Positions 42,099-52,068 are shown, counted from the stretch's first letter. The stretch is 64,000 nucleotides of DNA from Halobacteria archaeon HArc-gm2 (GCA_025517465.1 JAOPKE010000001.1:248001-312000); one strand, 5' to 3'. Program-made: numbers and translations. The notes: generated by a model from the sequence alone, not told the origin.

Positions 42099-42941
42099 CT
42101 AACAGATAGCGATCGTCACGAACACCCGGTCGTCCGTCGCGACGTGGACGTCGACGCCGACTCTCTCGCGTTCGGGGTCGAGCAGGTCGTCGAATCGGTC
42201 ACCGTTTTCGACTCGCTCGACTAGTGCCGACGCGGCCGCGTCGGCGCTTTCGGCCTCGACGATGGCCGTACCGTCCGGCCCTTCGAGATTTTGGTGCTGG
42301 GGAGTCTGTGGTCGCGACGCACAGCCGTGGTCGAACCGGTCGATGGCGTCGCGCGCTGGGCCGCTCCCGTCGTCGTAGATCGCGTCGACGCTGGCCTTGT
42401 TGTAGTAGGCGGCCAGGCGGCCGAGGGTCTCGTCGGTCGCCAGGGGCGAGGCACCCGCCGACTCGCGGCGCTCGTTGAGTTCGGCGACGTACGCGTCCTC
42501 GACCGCTGCCAGCGAGAGGTTCCCCGCCGTTTCGGCGTCGCCCGGTGCGTCGGGAATGTCCGGTTCGCCCATGCCCGGCAGGTCGATGACGCCGACGAAG
42601 CCCAGGCCGAGCACCACGATGATGATGCCGACGGCGACGTAACCCGCGACGTACTTCGCTTCGACGACGTCTCGCCAGCCTGTCCCGATGTCCTCCAGCG
42701 GGTCGTCCAGGTCTGCGACGTCGCGCTGTTCGAGTTCGAGGTTCCCACAGCGACTGCACGGCGGCGAGTGCTTCTGGTGCTGGCGGCCACACTCCGGACA
42801 GACCCACACCGACCCCTGTGGCTGGTCGGCCGTCGCTGGCACCCGCTCGACGGCCTTCTCGAACTTGCCGTGCCCGCAGTTGTCACATGGCGGGTCGTCG
42901 GATTCGTGGGGCTTGCCACACCACTCACACCGCCACTCCAT
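42099..42941 (-). CDS. Zinc-ribbon membrane protein with a CAP/SCP-like extracellular domain
   Basis: A 280-residue protein. Two CxxC...CxxC zinc ribbons sit at the N terminus (CEWCGKPH..PPCDNCG and CPECGRQH..PPCSRCG), then a membrane helix (about residues 98-120), then an extracellular domain. That domain has LAAVEDAYVAELNERRESAGASPL (in parts) and DETLGRLAAYYNKASVD, the pattern of CAP/SCP (PR-1-like) domains. ATG 42941 is chosen because it begins with the conserved MEWRCEWCGKPHESDDPPC. Haloarchaea often pair such ribbons with a CAP domain. The substrate is unknown. Confidence 0.85.
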   Translation of the reverse strand: MEWRCEWCGKPHESDDPPCDNCGHGKFEKAVERVPATADQPQGSVWVCPECGRQHQKHSPPCSRCGNLELEQRDVADLDDPLEDIGTGWRDVVEAKYVAGYVAVGIIIVVLGLGFVGVIDLPGMGEPDIPDAPGDAETAGNLSLAAVEDAYVAELNERRESAGASPLATDETLGRLAAYYNKASVDAIYDDGSGPARDAIDRFDHGCASRPQTPQHQNLEGPDGTAIVEAESADAAASALVERVENGDRFDDLLDPERERVGVDVHVATDDRVFVTIAIC

Positions 42942-43080
42942 TGGAGGGCTCTGGGGAAGTACGTGCAAAAGCGTACTGATGTCACTCCCGCCGAGCGACC
43001 CTGGGCCCGGTTCGTTTCACGGCACGACACCGGCGCCACCCGGCGGTACGTTTATCTCGGGCGCCGTAATCGGTCGGTAC

Positions 43081-43953
43081 GTGCGCCAGTGGGATCGCGT
43101 CCTCGGGCCGCTATCGCTTGCGGTGATGGGCGTCGTCGGCCTGCTCGTCCACGCGCTACCGGCCGTCTCGCTCGAACAGCGTGCACCGCTCGTCGGTCTC
43201 TGGGGACTCGTCCTCGCGGTGACCGTCGGTCAGGCCTCTCTGTCGCTCGCAGCTGAACTCGACGAACGGGGCCGTGGAGCGGTGTCGGACGCCGACGCGA
43301 GCGAGTACAGGGCGGCCGTCTGGGAGCTCGCCGGCGACCTCGGGATTTCCATGCCGGCGGTGACCGTCGTCGAGACGGCGGATCCGATCGCGATGGTCGA
43401 CCAGAGCCGCCTCCGACCGCACCTGTACGTCAGCGACTCGCTGTTCGAGCGCCTCCCGCCGGACGAACGGACGGCGGTCCTGGGTCACGAACTCGGCCAC
43501 GTCCGCTCGCACGACGCGCTCCTGGCGATCGCGAGCAGCTACGTCGTCGAAGTCACGGGCGCGACGGTTCTCTGGCTGGCGGTCCTGCGCCACGCGCCCG
43601 TCACCGTCCAGGTCGGCGGGGTCGTCGTCTACCTTGCGACCGGCGTTCTGACGTCGTCCCGGGCGACAGTCCTCTGGCTGGCTCTCGGTGGATTCACTCA
43701 GTTGCCGCTACTGGTGCTCTCCCAGACCGTCTCGCGATGGCGGGAGTATCGCGCCGACCAGTGCGCGCTGGCGTGCTGTTCCGACCCCGCGGCAGTCGAG
43801 CGCGCGCTCACCAACGTCTCCCTGTCCGCAGCAGCCGCCTCCACGCCGGCGCCCGGAGACGTTCCACGCTACAGCGACAGGCGAACGTGGATCGACCGTC
43901 TGCTGGCGTCACATCCGCCCCTCGACGCGCGGCTGGAACGGCTCGTCAGGTGA
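43081..43953 (+). CDS. M48 family membrane metallopeptidase
   Basis: A 290-residue protein with the zinc motif HELGH at about residues 136-140 and the third ligand Glu222 in REYRAD, as in HtpX/Ste24-type M48 peptidases. Membrane helices flank the motif (about 10-30, 36-58, 148-172, 176-215). GTG 43081 is preferred: a TATA-like GTTTATC lies about 30 bp upstream, and the longer frame back to 42976 has no promoter and runs into the divergent gene. It probably degrades or processes membrane proteins. The C-terminal SHPPLDARLERL is the usual end of the family. Confidence 0.88.
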   Translation: MRQWDRVLGPLSLAVMGVVGLLVHALPAVSLEQRAPLVGLWGLVLAVTVGQASLSLAAELDERGRGAVSDADASEYRAAVWELAGDLGISMPAVTVVETADPIAMVDQSRLRPHLYVSDSLFERLPPDERTAVLGHELGHVRSHDALLAIASSYVVEVTGATVLWLAVLRHAPVTVQVGGVVVYLATGVLTSSRATVLWLALGGFTQLPLLVLSQTVSRWREYRADQCALACCSDPAAVERALTNVSLSAAAASTPAPGDVPRYSDRRTWIDRLLASHPPLDARLERLVR

Positions 43954-43997
43954 AACGCTTACGGTGACCGCCTGTGGACGTGCTGGGAACCAGTCGT

Positions 43998-45950
43998 ATG
44001 TCGACGACGAACGACCAGGTCCGGGCCCTCCGGGACCCGGACCCCCGCCGGAGACGAGATGCGATAGACGCGCTCGTCGAACAGGAGGCCGCGCGGGCCG
44101 TCGGTCCCCTCTCGGCGCTCGTCGAGCGGGAGAGCGACCCGACGGTCACGGCGGCGGCGCTCCGTGCGATAGGTCGTCTCGGAGCGGAGGGTGAAGGCGT
44201 TCCGACACTGCTCGACCACCTGGACGACGAGAACGGCGAGATCAGGCGTGCCGCCCGCGACGGGCTTCGGTCGCTCGACGGCGTTGCGGGCGCCTCCACC
44301 GTCGAACGTCTCCTCGACGCCCTGGCCGAAGCGACGCCGGCAGACGACGGAGCTGACGCCGCGGACCGGGGTTCAGGTCCCGACGACGCGGCGGCCATCG
44401 CGGCCGCTATCGGGGCGATCGACGACCAGTCCGCCCTGCCGGCGGTCCGCACTGCGCAGTACGAGGACGACGACGTCGCGGCGGCGCTGGCGGACGTGTC
44501 CATCGCAGCCGCCGAACTGGTCCGCGAGGACGTCACTCTCACCGACCAGGCGGCGTTAACCGCACTGGATCCGTTCCTCCGGCGAGACGCGGTCCGGGCC
44601 CACGCGGAGGCGCACGGGAGCGAGGCGAGAGCGCCGATCGAGGCACGTCTCGACGACGACCACCCGGCGGTTCGCGTCGCGGCCGCCGAGGCACTCGGCT
44701 CTATCGGCGATCCGCGGTCGCTCCCGACGCTCTGTCGTCATCTGGTCGACGAGCGAGACGAGGTATTCGACGCCATCAACGAATCGGTCGACGACGTGAC
44801 GGGCCCGCGCAGAATCCAGCGTCTGTGCTGGGTCGTCGAGACCGCCCCGCGAGACAGCGCGATCGCCGCCGAGGCGCTCCTCGAGCGCCGGATGGGACTG
44901 ATCGCCTCGCTGGGGCTGGAATCGCGTTCTAGCGCCCGCGAATCGATCCGCGAGGTCGCGATAGAGATGGTCGAGACGGACGTCACGAGCGAGCGCGCCG
45001 AGGGCCTCTCGCTGTTAGCGGTATACGGGACCGCCGACGACGTCGGCCGCTGTGTGGACGCACTCTCGGCTGACGACCCCGCGGTCCGGGAGCAGGCAGC
45101 GCTCGCACTCGGTCACCTCGGTGTCGACCACGGTCGGATGGTCCGTTCCGTCGCGGGCAGACGTCTCCCGCTCACTGGGGCGGCAGTCGGTCTCGATGCT
45201 CCGGGCGAACGCGTGAGACCGTTGCGCGACCGACTCGACGGCGAGACCGACGACGACGTCGTGGCCCAGTTGCTCGACTCGCTCGGCGTCCTCGGCGACG
45301 CGTCCGTCCTCCAGACGGTGGTCGGCCGGTTGACCCACCGCGATCCGGTCGTCCGCGAGCGCGCGGCGTTCGCGGTAGCGAAGCTCGGTGACTGTGACAC
45401 GCTGCCGGCGGTCCGGTCGGCGTTCGACGCCGAGTCGGCGCCACGGGCGCGAGCCGCCCAGGCGGCCGCCATGGGCGTCCTCTACGAGACCGACTGTCCG
45501 GCCGCGGGAGACGTTCGGGCGGCCCTGGAGACCGCCGCAGTGGAGGACGAGGCGGCCACTGTCAGGCGGTGGGCGACGATCGGGCTGGGATACGTCGGCG
45601 ATTCGAGCGCGGCGGAGACGATCCGGGCCGTTGACGCCACGGATCCCTCGCCCCTCGTGACGACGGCCGCCGACAGCGCGCTCGCTCGCATCGCCCGCCG
45701 GAACAGCCGCCTGCTACGCGCCGCCGATAGGATTATCGGTGCGACGGCGGACGCGACCGACCGCGTGATCCGGTTCGGTCTGGAACACGAGCGCATCCTG
45801 TCTACGGCCTGGAGCGGCGTCGCTGTCTCGCTGGGTCTGGTCTGGCGACTGCTCGCCTTCGTGATCAACGGCATCCTCGGGTGGCTCCTCATCCTCCTCG
45901 TGCTATCGGTCGGGTTCCTGGTCCTGGACTTCCTGCTCGGGCTTCTCTAG
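43998..45950 (+). CDS. HEAT-repeat protein with C-terminal membrane anchor
   Basis: A 650-residue protein made of repeated helical pairs. HEAT/PBS-lyase-type units appear as D..V...A..ALG.(I/L)GD....P.L...L.D (for example DDDHPAVRVAAAEALGSIGDPRSL, in parts, and DPVVRERAAFAVAKLGDCDTL). Two hydrophobic helices close the C terminus (about 600-650). ATG 43998 is used instead of a GTG eight codons upstream. Such proteins act as scaffolds or as lyase-like partners; no Cys expected of phycobilin lyases is conserved. It is 44 bp downstream of the M48 gene on the same strand, so an operon is possible. Function unknown. Confidence 0.85.
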   Translation: MSTTNDQVRALRDPDPRRRRDAIDALVEQEAARAVGPLSALVERESDPTVTAAALRAIGRLGAEGEGVPTLLDHLDDENGEIRRAARDGLRSLDGVAGASTVERLLDALAEATPADDGADAADRGSGPDDAAAIAAAIGAIDDQSALPAVRTAQYEDDDVAAALADVSIAAAELVREDVTLTDQAALTALDPFLRRDAVRAHAEAHGSEARAPIEARLDDDHPAVRVAAAEALGSIGDPRSLPTLCRHLVDERDEVFDAINESVDDVTGPRRIQRLCWVVETAPRDSAIAAEALLERRMGLIASLGLESRSSARESIREVAIEMVETDVTSERAEGLSLLAVYGTADDVGRCVDALSADDPAVREQAALALGHLGVDHGRMVRSVAGRRLPLTGAAVGLDAPGERVRPLRDRLDGETDDDVVAQLLDSLGVLGDASVLQTVVGRLTHRDPVVRERAAFAVAKLGDCDTLPAVRSAFDAESAPRARAAQAAAMGVLYETDCPAAGDVRAALETAAVEDEAATVRRWATIGLGYVGDSSAAETIRAVDATDPSPLVTTAADSALARIARRNSRLLRAADRIIGATADATDRVIRFGLEHERILSTAWSGVAVSLGLVWRLLAFVINGILGWLLILLVLSVGFLVLDFLLGLL

Positions 45951-46080
45951 TTCGAGAGACGAACTGATTCCTCGATTCGCTCGCTCGACCCGCTCGATGG
46001 GGTCGACTGGTCACGGTCGGCCCCACAGAAGCGTGTGCTGGGCGCCGCACATATGTTGTTGGCTGTCTAATATGTTCGAC

Positions 46081-47148
46081 ATGGCCCTCGAAGACTACTT
46101 CCAGCCATTCTCCCGGCGCGACTGGGAGCGAAAATCCGTCGACGGGACCGTGCGGATGGCCGTCGTCGGCCTGGGCGGCTTCGCACTGAACCGCGCACTC
46201 CCCGCCATCGCGGCCGGCGAGTACTGCGAGACGACGACGCTGGTCAGCGGGTCGGTCCAGAAGGCCGCGCGGACGGCCGACCACTACCGCGCCGACCACG
46301 TCGTCGACTACGACGAGTTCCGCCGCGGCGAGGTCTCCGACGCCTACGACGCGGTGTACGTCGCGACGCCGAACGCGCTCCACGGCGAGTACGTCAGTGC
46401 CGCGGCAGACCAGGGCAAGCACGTCATCTGCGAGAAGCCCCTGGAGACGACGGCCGAACGCGCGCGGGAACTCGTCGAGGTCTGCGCCGACGCTGGCGTG
46501 ACCCTGATGACGGCCTACCGCATCCAGCTCGGACCGACGGCCAGGCGGACCCGCGAGATCGTCGCCGACGGCTACATCGGCGACGTCGTCCAGGTGTACG
46601 GCGGCTTCTCTCACCCCGTCCTGGAGGCGACGAGCCCGGACACCTGGCGGCTGGACCCCGACCTCGCCGGCGGCGGCGCGCTCGTGGACCTGGGCATCTA
46701 TCCGCTCAATACCACGCGATATTTCCTGGAAAGCGACCCCGTCGCGGTCAACGCCTGGACCTGCTCGATGGACCAGGCGTTCGCCGAAGTAGACGAACAC
46801 GTGACGTTCACGCTCCGGTTCCCCGGCGAGATCACGGCCTCGTGTACGGCCAGCTTCGACGCGCACGCGAGCAGCCACCTCCGACTCGTCGGGACGGACG
46901 GGATGATCTCGATTTCGGCCCCGTTCGGCGGGGTCGTCCCGCAGAGCATGGTCGTCGAACGCGGCGAGTTCAGCGTCGAGTACACTGGCAACCCGGACGA
47001 CGAAGTCGAGGAGGAGTTCGACTACTTCGGCTACTGCGTCCTCACCGGGACCGAACCCGAGCCGAGCGGCCGAGACGGCCTCGAAGACGTCCGGGTCATC
47101 GACGCCGCCTACGAGTCGGCCGAGACGGAGCAGTGGGTCGAACTCTGA
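46081..47148 (+). CDS. gfo6: Gfo/Idh/MocA family sugar dehydrogenase (Gfo6 / xylose dehydrogenase-like)
   Basis: A 355-residue NAD(P)-dependent oxidoreductase: Rossmann N terminus with VRMAVVGLGGFALNRALPAI (in parts), the CEKPLETT motif at about 119-126, DLGIYPLN in the catalytic domain, and a beta-sheet C-terminal domain. Haloarcula uses a homologue (Gfo6) as D-xylose 1-dehydrogenase in the oxidative pentose route. The start at 46081 fits a leaderless promoter (TATA-like ATATG at 46051); an ATG nine bases earlier is possible. Substrate assignment is by resemblance only, as no xylose genes surround it. Confidence 0.8.
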   Translation: MALEDYFQPFSRRDWERKSVDGTVRMAVVGLGGFALNRALPAIAAGEYCETTTLVSGSVQKAARTADHYRADHVVDYDEFRRGEVSDAYDAVYVATPNALHGEYVSAAADQGKHVICEKPLETTAERARELVEVCADAGVTLMTAYRIQLGPTARRTREIVADGYIGDVVQVYGGFSHPVLEATSPDTWRLDPDLAGGGALVDLGIYPLNTTRYFLESDPVAVNAWTCSMDQAFAEVDEHVTFTLRFPGEITASCTASFDAHASSHLRLVGTDGMISISAPFGGVVPQSMVVERGEFSVEYTGNPDDEVEEEFDYFGYCVLTGTEPEPSGRDGLEDVRVIDAAYESAETEQWVEL

Positions 47149-47193
47149 ATGAGACTCGGCCAGAAAAAGCGGCCTCGGTTCGCTCGGCCGATC

Positions 47194-48009
47194 CTACAGT
47201 CGGATCGGCAGGCCCTTCTCGTCGAGGTATTCTTTCACTTCGCGGATGGAGTACTCGTCGAAGTGGAAGATGCTCGCGGCGAGTGCGGCGTCGGCCCCCG
47301 CGTCGGTGAACACTTCTTCCATGTCCTCGGGGCCCCCACAGCCCGAGGAGGCGATGACCGGCGTCGAGACGGCGTCGCAGACGGCCTTCGTCAGCGGGAT
47401 GTCGTAGCCGTCCTTGGTCCCGTCGGCGTCGATGGAGTTGACGAACAGTTCGCCGGCCCCCCGGTCCTCGGCCTCCTTCGCCCACTCGACGACGTCGAGG
47501 TCGGTGCCCTCGCGGCCGCCCTTGACGGTGCACTCGAACCAGCAGGACTCGCCGTCGACCGACGCGTAGTACTCGCCTTGCTCGTCGAACCGGCGCCGGG
47601 CGTCGACCGAGATGACGATGCACTGGTTCCCGAACGAGCGCGCGCCCTCGGTGATGAGTTCGGGGTTCGCGATGGCGCCGGAGTTGATGGAGACCTTGTC
47701 CGCGCCCGCGCGGAGCGTCTCCTTGATGTCCTCTCGCGTGCGGATGCCACCGCCGACGGTCAGCGGGATGAACACCTCGTCGGCGACGGCGGAGACGGTG
47801 TCGAGCATCGTCTCGCGGCCCTCCGCGGAGGCGGTGATGTCGAGGAAGACGAACTCGTCGGCGCCCGACTCGTTGTACTTGCGGGCCATCTCGACGGGGT
47901 CGCCGGTGTATGCCAGGTCCTCGAAGTTGACGCCGGTGTAGACGGCGGCGTTCCCGTCCTCGTCCAGGTCGACGTCGATGCAGGGGATGATCCGCTTGGT
48001 GAGGGCCAT
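47194..48009 (-). CDS. hisF: Imidazole glycerol phosphate synthase subunit HisF
   Basis: A 271-residue (beta/alpha)8 barrel with catalytic Asp12 (IIPCIDVD) and Asp136 (VISVDARRR), the [11 protein letters not shown] phosphate-binding segment and a C-terminal [10 protein letters not shown] second phosphate loop. It takes ammonia from HisH and closes the imidazole ring in histidine synthesis. ATG 48009 is used; upstream codons are non-coding in composition. No other his genes are adjacent, as is usual in haloarchaea. Confidence 0.97.
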   Translation of the reverse strand: MALTKRIIPCIDVDLDEDGNAAVYTGVNFEDLAYTGDPVEMARKYNESGADEFVFLDITASAEGRETMLDTVSAVADEVFIPLTVGGGIRTREDIKETLRAGADKVSINSGAIANPELITEGARSFGNQCIVISVDARRRFDEQGEYYASVDGESCWFECTVKGGREGTDLDVVEWAKEAEDRGAGELFVNSIDADGTKDGYDIPLTKAVCDAVSTPVIASSGCGGPEDMEEVFTDAGADAALAASIFHFDEYSIREVKEYLDEKGLPIRL

Positions 48010-48115
48010 TGGATACCTGACGGTAGGCACGCCGAAGGTCAAAAGAAGTCCGAATCGTCCGAATCCTGCCGCGGATCGACCTCCCCTGTCTCTGGATAGC
48101 GGACTGTCCTCGCAG

Positions 48116-49249
48116 CTACGGCTGTCCCTCGTTCGGGCCCGGAATTGCCTGTGGATCGGGTCGTTCGATGACCGTCGTGTTGACGGTCGTCTGCTCGCCG
48201 TCACGGACGATAGTGAGATTCACCTGGTCGCCGGGGCGGGTCTCTGCGAGCAGGACCGAGGCCAGGTCCTCGGACGTCGAGACGTTCTGGCCGTCGACCG
48301 CGACGATGACGTCGCCGCCGATGGGGACGTACTGGCGGTCGGCGCGTTCCAGCCGGTCACTCCCCTGGAGGACGTCTGCCGCGGGTGCGCCCTCGTTCAC
48401 CGAGGCGACGATGACGCCCCGGTCGCTCTCGAGGTCGTTCGCGTCGGCGATGGCCGGCGTCACGCCCGTCCCGGCGATGCCCAGGGCCGGATGCGTGAAC
48501 TCGCCGGTCTCGATGAGCGACGGGACGACGCGTTCGACGGCCATCGAGGAGACGGCGAAGCCGATGTTCTCTGCGCCCTGTGCGGCGATTCCGGCGGTGT
48601 TCACGCCGACGACCGCACCGTCACAGGAGACGAGCGGGCCACCGCTGTTGCCCGGGCTGATCGGCGCGTCGGTCTGGACGACGTTGGGGATTTCGAAGCC
48701 CAGCTGCGTCGGCATCGACCGGTTGAGCCCGCTGACGATGCCGTGGGTGATGGTCTCTTCGAGGCCGAACGGACTGCCCAGCGCCGCGACGCGTTCGCCG
48801 TGTTCGGTCTGGTTCTCGGCGACGGGCAGCGCTTCGACGTAGCCGGGCGTCTCGTTCACCCGGACGACCGCCAGGTCGCTGTAGACGTCCGCGCCGACGA
48901 CGGCGCCGTTCAGCGACTCGCCCTCCGTGAACTGGACGGTGACGTCCGTGGCGTTGCCCACGACGTGCGCGTTCGTCACCACGTAACTCGCCGACCCGTT
49001 CTGGTCGGTTTCGTAGACGAAACCTGAACCCTGTCCGCGCGCTTGCTGGACCGAGACGACCGAATCGATACTGTCCTCGTAGAGCGCGGTGTAGTCGCAC
49101 GCCCCACCCGCCTGTTGCTGGGACCCACCGGCCTGTTGCTGGGCCGCCGGCCCGACCGGTGCTGCGCCGACTGTGGCCGTCGCGACGCCGCTGACACTGA
49201 GCACCGCGACTATCACGACTACCGTCACGTACCCTGTTCTGTGTCGCAT
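48116..49249 (-). CDS. HtrA/DegP-like secreted serine protease
   Basis: A 377-residue trypsin-like protease with an N-terminal signal/anchor helix (about 7-30) and a Gln-rich linker. The triad is His95 (TNAHVVG), Asp125 (YSDLAVVR) and Ser202 (SPGNSGGPL). A PDZ-like region lies at about residues 255-355. ATG 49249 is used as the start. Several N-x-S/T sequons agree with export. HtrA proteins degrade or refold damaged proteins outside the membrane. A short [14 protein letters not shown] repeat in the linker is a recent small duplication. Confidence 0.93.
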   Translation of the reverse strand: MRHRTGYVTVVVIVAVLSVSGVATATVGAAPVGPAAQQQAGGSQQQAGGACDYTALYEDSIDSVVSVQQARGQGSGFVYETDQNGSASYVVTNAHVVGNATDVTVQFTEGESLNGAVVGADVYSDLAVVRVNETPGYVEALPVAENQTEHGERVAALGSPFGLEETITHGIVSGLNRSMPTQLGFEIPNVVQTDAPISPGNSGGPLVSCDGAVVGVNTAGIAAQGAENIGFAVSSMAVERVVPSLIETGEFTHPALGIAGTGVTPAIADANDLESDRGVIVASVNEGAPAADVLQGSDRLERADRQYVPIGGDVIVAVDGQNVSTSEDLASVLLAETRPGDQVNLTIVRDGEQTTVNTTVIERPDPQAIPGPNEGQP

Positions 49250-49487
49250 CGTTCGGTGGACGGCGGGACCACACAAACCGGGCGACGACCGTTTTTCGCG
49301 GTAATCCGACCGAAAGCTTCGGACCAAACCGCTTCCGTGACGTTACTCCCGCTCGCGAACTCGTATCCCTTGCTTACGACTCGCGGACGACACAGTCGTC
49401 GTGTTTGGAGCACATTTCTGCCGGGGTCGTCGTCGGCCCCGGCCCGGATCCGTCAGCTACAGGTAGGCGGACGCCGAACCCTGGACC

Positions 49488-49694
49488 ATGAGCGACACCG
49501 ACCACGAGCACGGCCACGAGGAAGCGGAACGCCCGGACTACGACCCGAAGAACCCCGAACTTCCCTCCCGGGAACCGCCGCTCCGGACGACGGCTCCCCA
49601 GAGCGAGTACACCTTCGGTCAGGTCACCACCGGTTTCGCCGTCCTCGCCGTCGGTCTCGCACTGACGTTCGGCCTCGCGCTCGCTCTGGTCTGA
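49488..49694 (+). CDS. Small single-helix membrane protein (DUF7550-like)
   Basis: A 68-residue protein with a His/Glu-rich N terminus (DTDHEHGHEEAERPDYDP), a PELPSREPPLRTTAPQS linker and one C-terminal membrane helix (about 45-67). It resembles a small conserved haloarchaeal family (DUF7550 from memory). The His-rich start might bind metal. It lies upstream of the SRP RNA gene on the same strand. Function unknown. Confidence 0.75.
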   Translation: MSDTDHEHGHEEAERPDYDPKNPELPSREPPLRTTAPQSEYTFGQVTTGFAVLAVGLALTFGLALALV

Positions 49695-49925
49695 CCAGAC
49701 GGAGCGGTGTGGCCGATTTCGCCAGACGTTCGATTTGCGTCCGCTCTCTGGCTGTTCGCAGCTACGTTTCTTCCAGCACCAATACAGCAGAATCTTCCCC
49801 TCGGTACACTGCCTCGTCGAGCACGCAGTGTCAGTCAGGGAGCGCCCGGGAACCGGCTTTCGCGCGTCGTCGAGCCAGCGCCATCCAGGGTGGTAGGCTC
49901 CCTCACAGATCGGGTATCCGAAAGG

Positions 49926-49935
49926 CCCTTATGGG
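49926..49935 (+). promoter_or_regulatory. TATA box of the SRP RNA gene
   Basis: CCCTTATGGG is centred about 27 bp ahead of the proposed 5' end of the RNA, as expected for an archaeal TATA element. Confidence 0.55.
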
Positions 49936-49952
49936 GGCACGGCGGAGATTCA

Positions 49953-50264
49953 GGTGGACTAGGTCGGGGGGTTAGGCCCCCCTCCCTCGCCCGCACTATG
50001 GTCTTGAGCGGGGACCGAACCCGGGGGCGTCCGGTCTGCCGGGCGTGGACCCTGTGAGCCAACAGAGAAGCCTCGTCCGCCGGGGCCGACGGTCCGCGGG
50101 AGTACGCCTGCAGGGGCGTCCTGCCGCGGTTTACCGAGGGCAGTTCGTCAGGCGCGGAAGCGAGCAGCGAACCCTCGGACACTCGGCGCTCGTCGGATCG
50201 CGGGGTGGAGGAGGCGAACGGGACTACCCACGTCCGAACGCCGGGCAATTCCGGCGTCCGCCAT
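49953..50264 (+). ncRNA. ffs: Signal recognition particle RNA (7S RNA)
   Basis: About 312 nt. The 5' GGTGGA pairs with the 3' TCCGCC, closing helix 1 as in archaeal SRP RNAs. The SRP54-binding helix 8 core is visible: GGGCAGTTCGTCAGGCGCGG, then AAGCGAGCAGCGAACCC, containing the two internal loops. GGACCGAACCC and TGTGAGCCAACAGAG also match haloarchaeal 7S RNA as I know it. The 3' part ends with the hairpin GCCGGGCAATTCCGGC. Overlapping reading frames on both strands are shadows. Ends are set from the helix and the TATA distance and may be off by several bases. Confidence 0.92.
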
Positions 50265-50398
50265 TCGTACCGTTTCTCGACCCTCGAGCCGTCGCTCCGT
50301 GCATCGAACCGCGTGGAGTAGACGACCTCCGTACCAGTTTCGAGCGGATTGGCCACACAAGCGGTACTTTCATCTCTATTCATATTGAGGTGGCTGTT

Positions 50399-50800
50399 AT
50401 GACGACGCAGTCCGGTCGGCCGGAGAACCTTCTGGTAGTGGAGGACAATCCCGGCGACAGTCGCCTCATCGAGGAGGGATTCCGGGAGGCGAACTCCGAG
50501 GCGACGCTCCACGTCGTCTCGACGGGCGAGGAAGCCCTCGACTTCGTCCACCTGCGCGGTGAGTACGAGGCTGCGCCCGAACCGGACCTGATCCTGCTCG
50601 ACTGGAACCTGCCAGCGATGGACGGCGAACGGCTCCTTTCCGAACTCCAGGCCGCCTACGAGGACGTCCCGGTGGCGATAATGACCGGCTCGCAGGCCAC
50701 GGAAGCGGCCATCAGGTCAGTGGCACCCGACGCTGACGCGTACCTGACGAAACCGACGGAACCGACCGCCTACGTCGACCTGGTTCGCTCGATATACTGA
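50399..50800 (+). CDS. Single-domain response regulator
   Basis: A 133-residue receiver domain of the Rcp1 type. Acidic pair Glu15-Asp16 (VVEDNPGD), phosphoacceptor Asp68 (LILLDWNLP), Thr96 (IMTGS) and Lys118 (LTKP) are all in place. The NPGD and LHVVSTGEEALDFVHLRGEY segments are typical of haloarchaeal partners of histidine kinases without an output domain. The start is set by GAGGTGG eight bases upstream. No kinase gene is near, so its partner is unknown. The open frame upstream belongs to the SRP RNA and is not coding. Confidence 0.93.
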   Translation: MTTQSGRPENLLVVEDNPGDSRLIEEGFREANSEATLHVVSTGEEALDFVHLRGEYEAAPEPDLILLDWNLPAMDGERLLSELQAAYEDVPVAIMTGSQATEAAIRSVAPDADAYLTKPTEPTAYVDLVRSIY

Positions 50801-50902
50801 CGCCGGCAGACAGGGAACTCCAGACCCGACCTGTCTGGACTTCGCTCGAACTTCTTCGCCGACGTGGACAAACTACTTTGACCAGAGCCGCCTGGCAATC
50901 CT

Positions 50903-51115
50903 ATGGACGCAGAACGCACGCTGACGGTGCTCCTGGTCGCGTTCGCGGCCGGGTCGGTCACCCTGTTCGTCGTGTTGACCGTCGTCGGGTCGCTGACCGA
51001 CGGCGCGGACCTGCTCAGGTTCGGCCTGGCCGGGGTCGCCGCGCTGGTGGCCGCAGTGGCTGTCGGACTTACAGTCCACCGGAACGCGTCGGCTGAGCAA
51101 CTGACCGGTCGCTGA
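50903..51115 (+). CDS. Small two-helix membrane protein, hypothetical
   Basis: A 70-residue protein with two hydrophobic segments (about 7-29 and 38-58) and short charged ends. It begins with ATG about 28 bp after an AT-rich stretch (AAACTACTTT), which fits a leaderless transcript. The family is not recognised. It converges on the MscS-type channel gene. Confidence 0.6.
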   Translation: MDAERTLTVLLVAFAAGSVTLFVVLTVVGSLTDGADLLRFGLAGVAALVAAVAVGLTVHRNASAEQLTGR

Positions 51116-51159
51116 GGCGCACCGAAATCTGGAGGCGTGACTGCGAAAGCGCGCCGTCG

Positions 51160-52068
51160 TCAGTCGTCGGCGGGTTCGACGACGCCGTCGACGTTCGAGA
51201 GTTCGATGCCGCCGCCGATTGTCCGGTTCGGGTACGGGATGTCGATGCCTTCCGCGTCGAACCGTTCTTTCACGGACTGGACGTACTCGCCGCGGACCTT
51301 CACGAAGTCCGACCGACTCGGGTTCGAAATCCAGATGCGGGACTGGAGGGCGACCGAGGAGTCGCCGAGTTCGACGAGCCTGACAGAGGGCTCGGGGTCG
51401 TCCATGATCCCCTCGTGGGCGTCGGCCTCCTCGAGGATGATCTCGGTCGCCCTGTCGATGTCGTCGTCGTAGCCGATGCCGAAGTCGAACTTGAGTCGCA
51501 GCTGGTTCTTGGCGACGGGGTTCTTGATGACGCCGTCGGTGAGCTGGGAGTTCGGCACCGTCAGGAGTTCGTTGTCGAACGTCCGCACCCGCGTAACCCG
51601 CAGGGAGATGTCCTCGACTACGCCGGAGTTGCCGTCCCACTCGATCCAGTCGCCGATGCGGAACGGCTTGTCGGTGTAGATGAAGATGCCGGCGACGAAG
51701 TTCGCCAGGACGTCCTGCATCGCGAAACCGATGGCCAGCGTCGCCGCGGCACCGACCGTCGCCAGCGCCGTGAGGATGTTGCCGTAGTCGGCCATCCCGA
51801 AGGCCACGGCGATGGCGACGAAGATGACGGCGAGGTTGACCAGTTTGCGGAGCGGTCGCCGCGCGTGGGCGTCGAGTTCTCGCGAACGGAGGGCGCGGTC
51901 GACGACGGGCAACACGAACAACCGCCCGACCAGATAGATACCTGCCAGAACGACGACGAACACGATCGCGTTGCCGAGGGGGCCCGTGACCGCTGAGGGA
52001 ACGAACGGAATGCTGTCGAGCCAGGCACTGATCGCGTCGGGGGCAGTCTGCTGAAGCAACATCGTCAC
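51160..52068 (-). CDS. Small-conductance mechanosensitive channel (MscS family)
   Basis: A 302-residue protein with three N-terminal membrane helices (about 30-52, 75-95, 97-130). The pore-lining third is GNILTALATVGAAATLAIGF followed by AMQDVLANFVAGIFI, the MscS signature. The beta domain has FRIGDWIEWDGNSGVVEDISLRVTRVRT (in parts) and VPNSQL. It opens when membrane tension rises and releases solutes. The start overlaps the stop of yhbY (ATGA), so they are co-transcribed. Confidence 0.94.
   Translation of the reverse strand: MTMLLQQTAPDAISAWLDSIPFVPSAVTGPLGNAIVFVVVLAGIYLVGRLFVLPVVDRALRSRELDAHARRPLRKLVNLAVIFVAIAVAFGMADYGNILTALATVGAAATLAIGFAMQDVLANFVAGIFIYTDKPFRIGDWIEWDGNSGVVEDISLRVTRVRTFDNELLTVPNSQLTDGVIKNPVAKNQLRLKFDFGIGYDDDIDRATEIILEEADAHEGIMDDPEPSVRLVELGDSSVALQSRIWISNPSRSDFVKVRGEYVQSVKERFDAEGIDIPYPNRTIGGGIELSNVDGVVEPADD

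Noticed and set aside
49835-50551. Open frames on both strands over 49.8-50.5 kb
   Set aside because: They cover the SRP RNA, whose helix 8 sequence and closing helix are clear; the predicted proteins have no haloarchaeal features.
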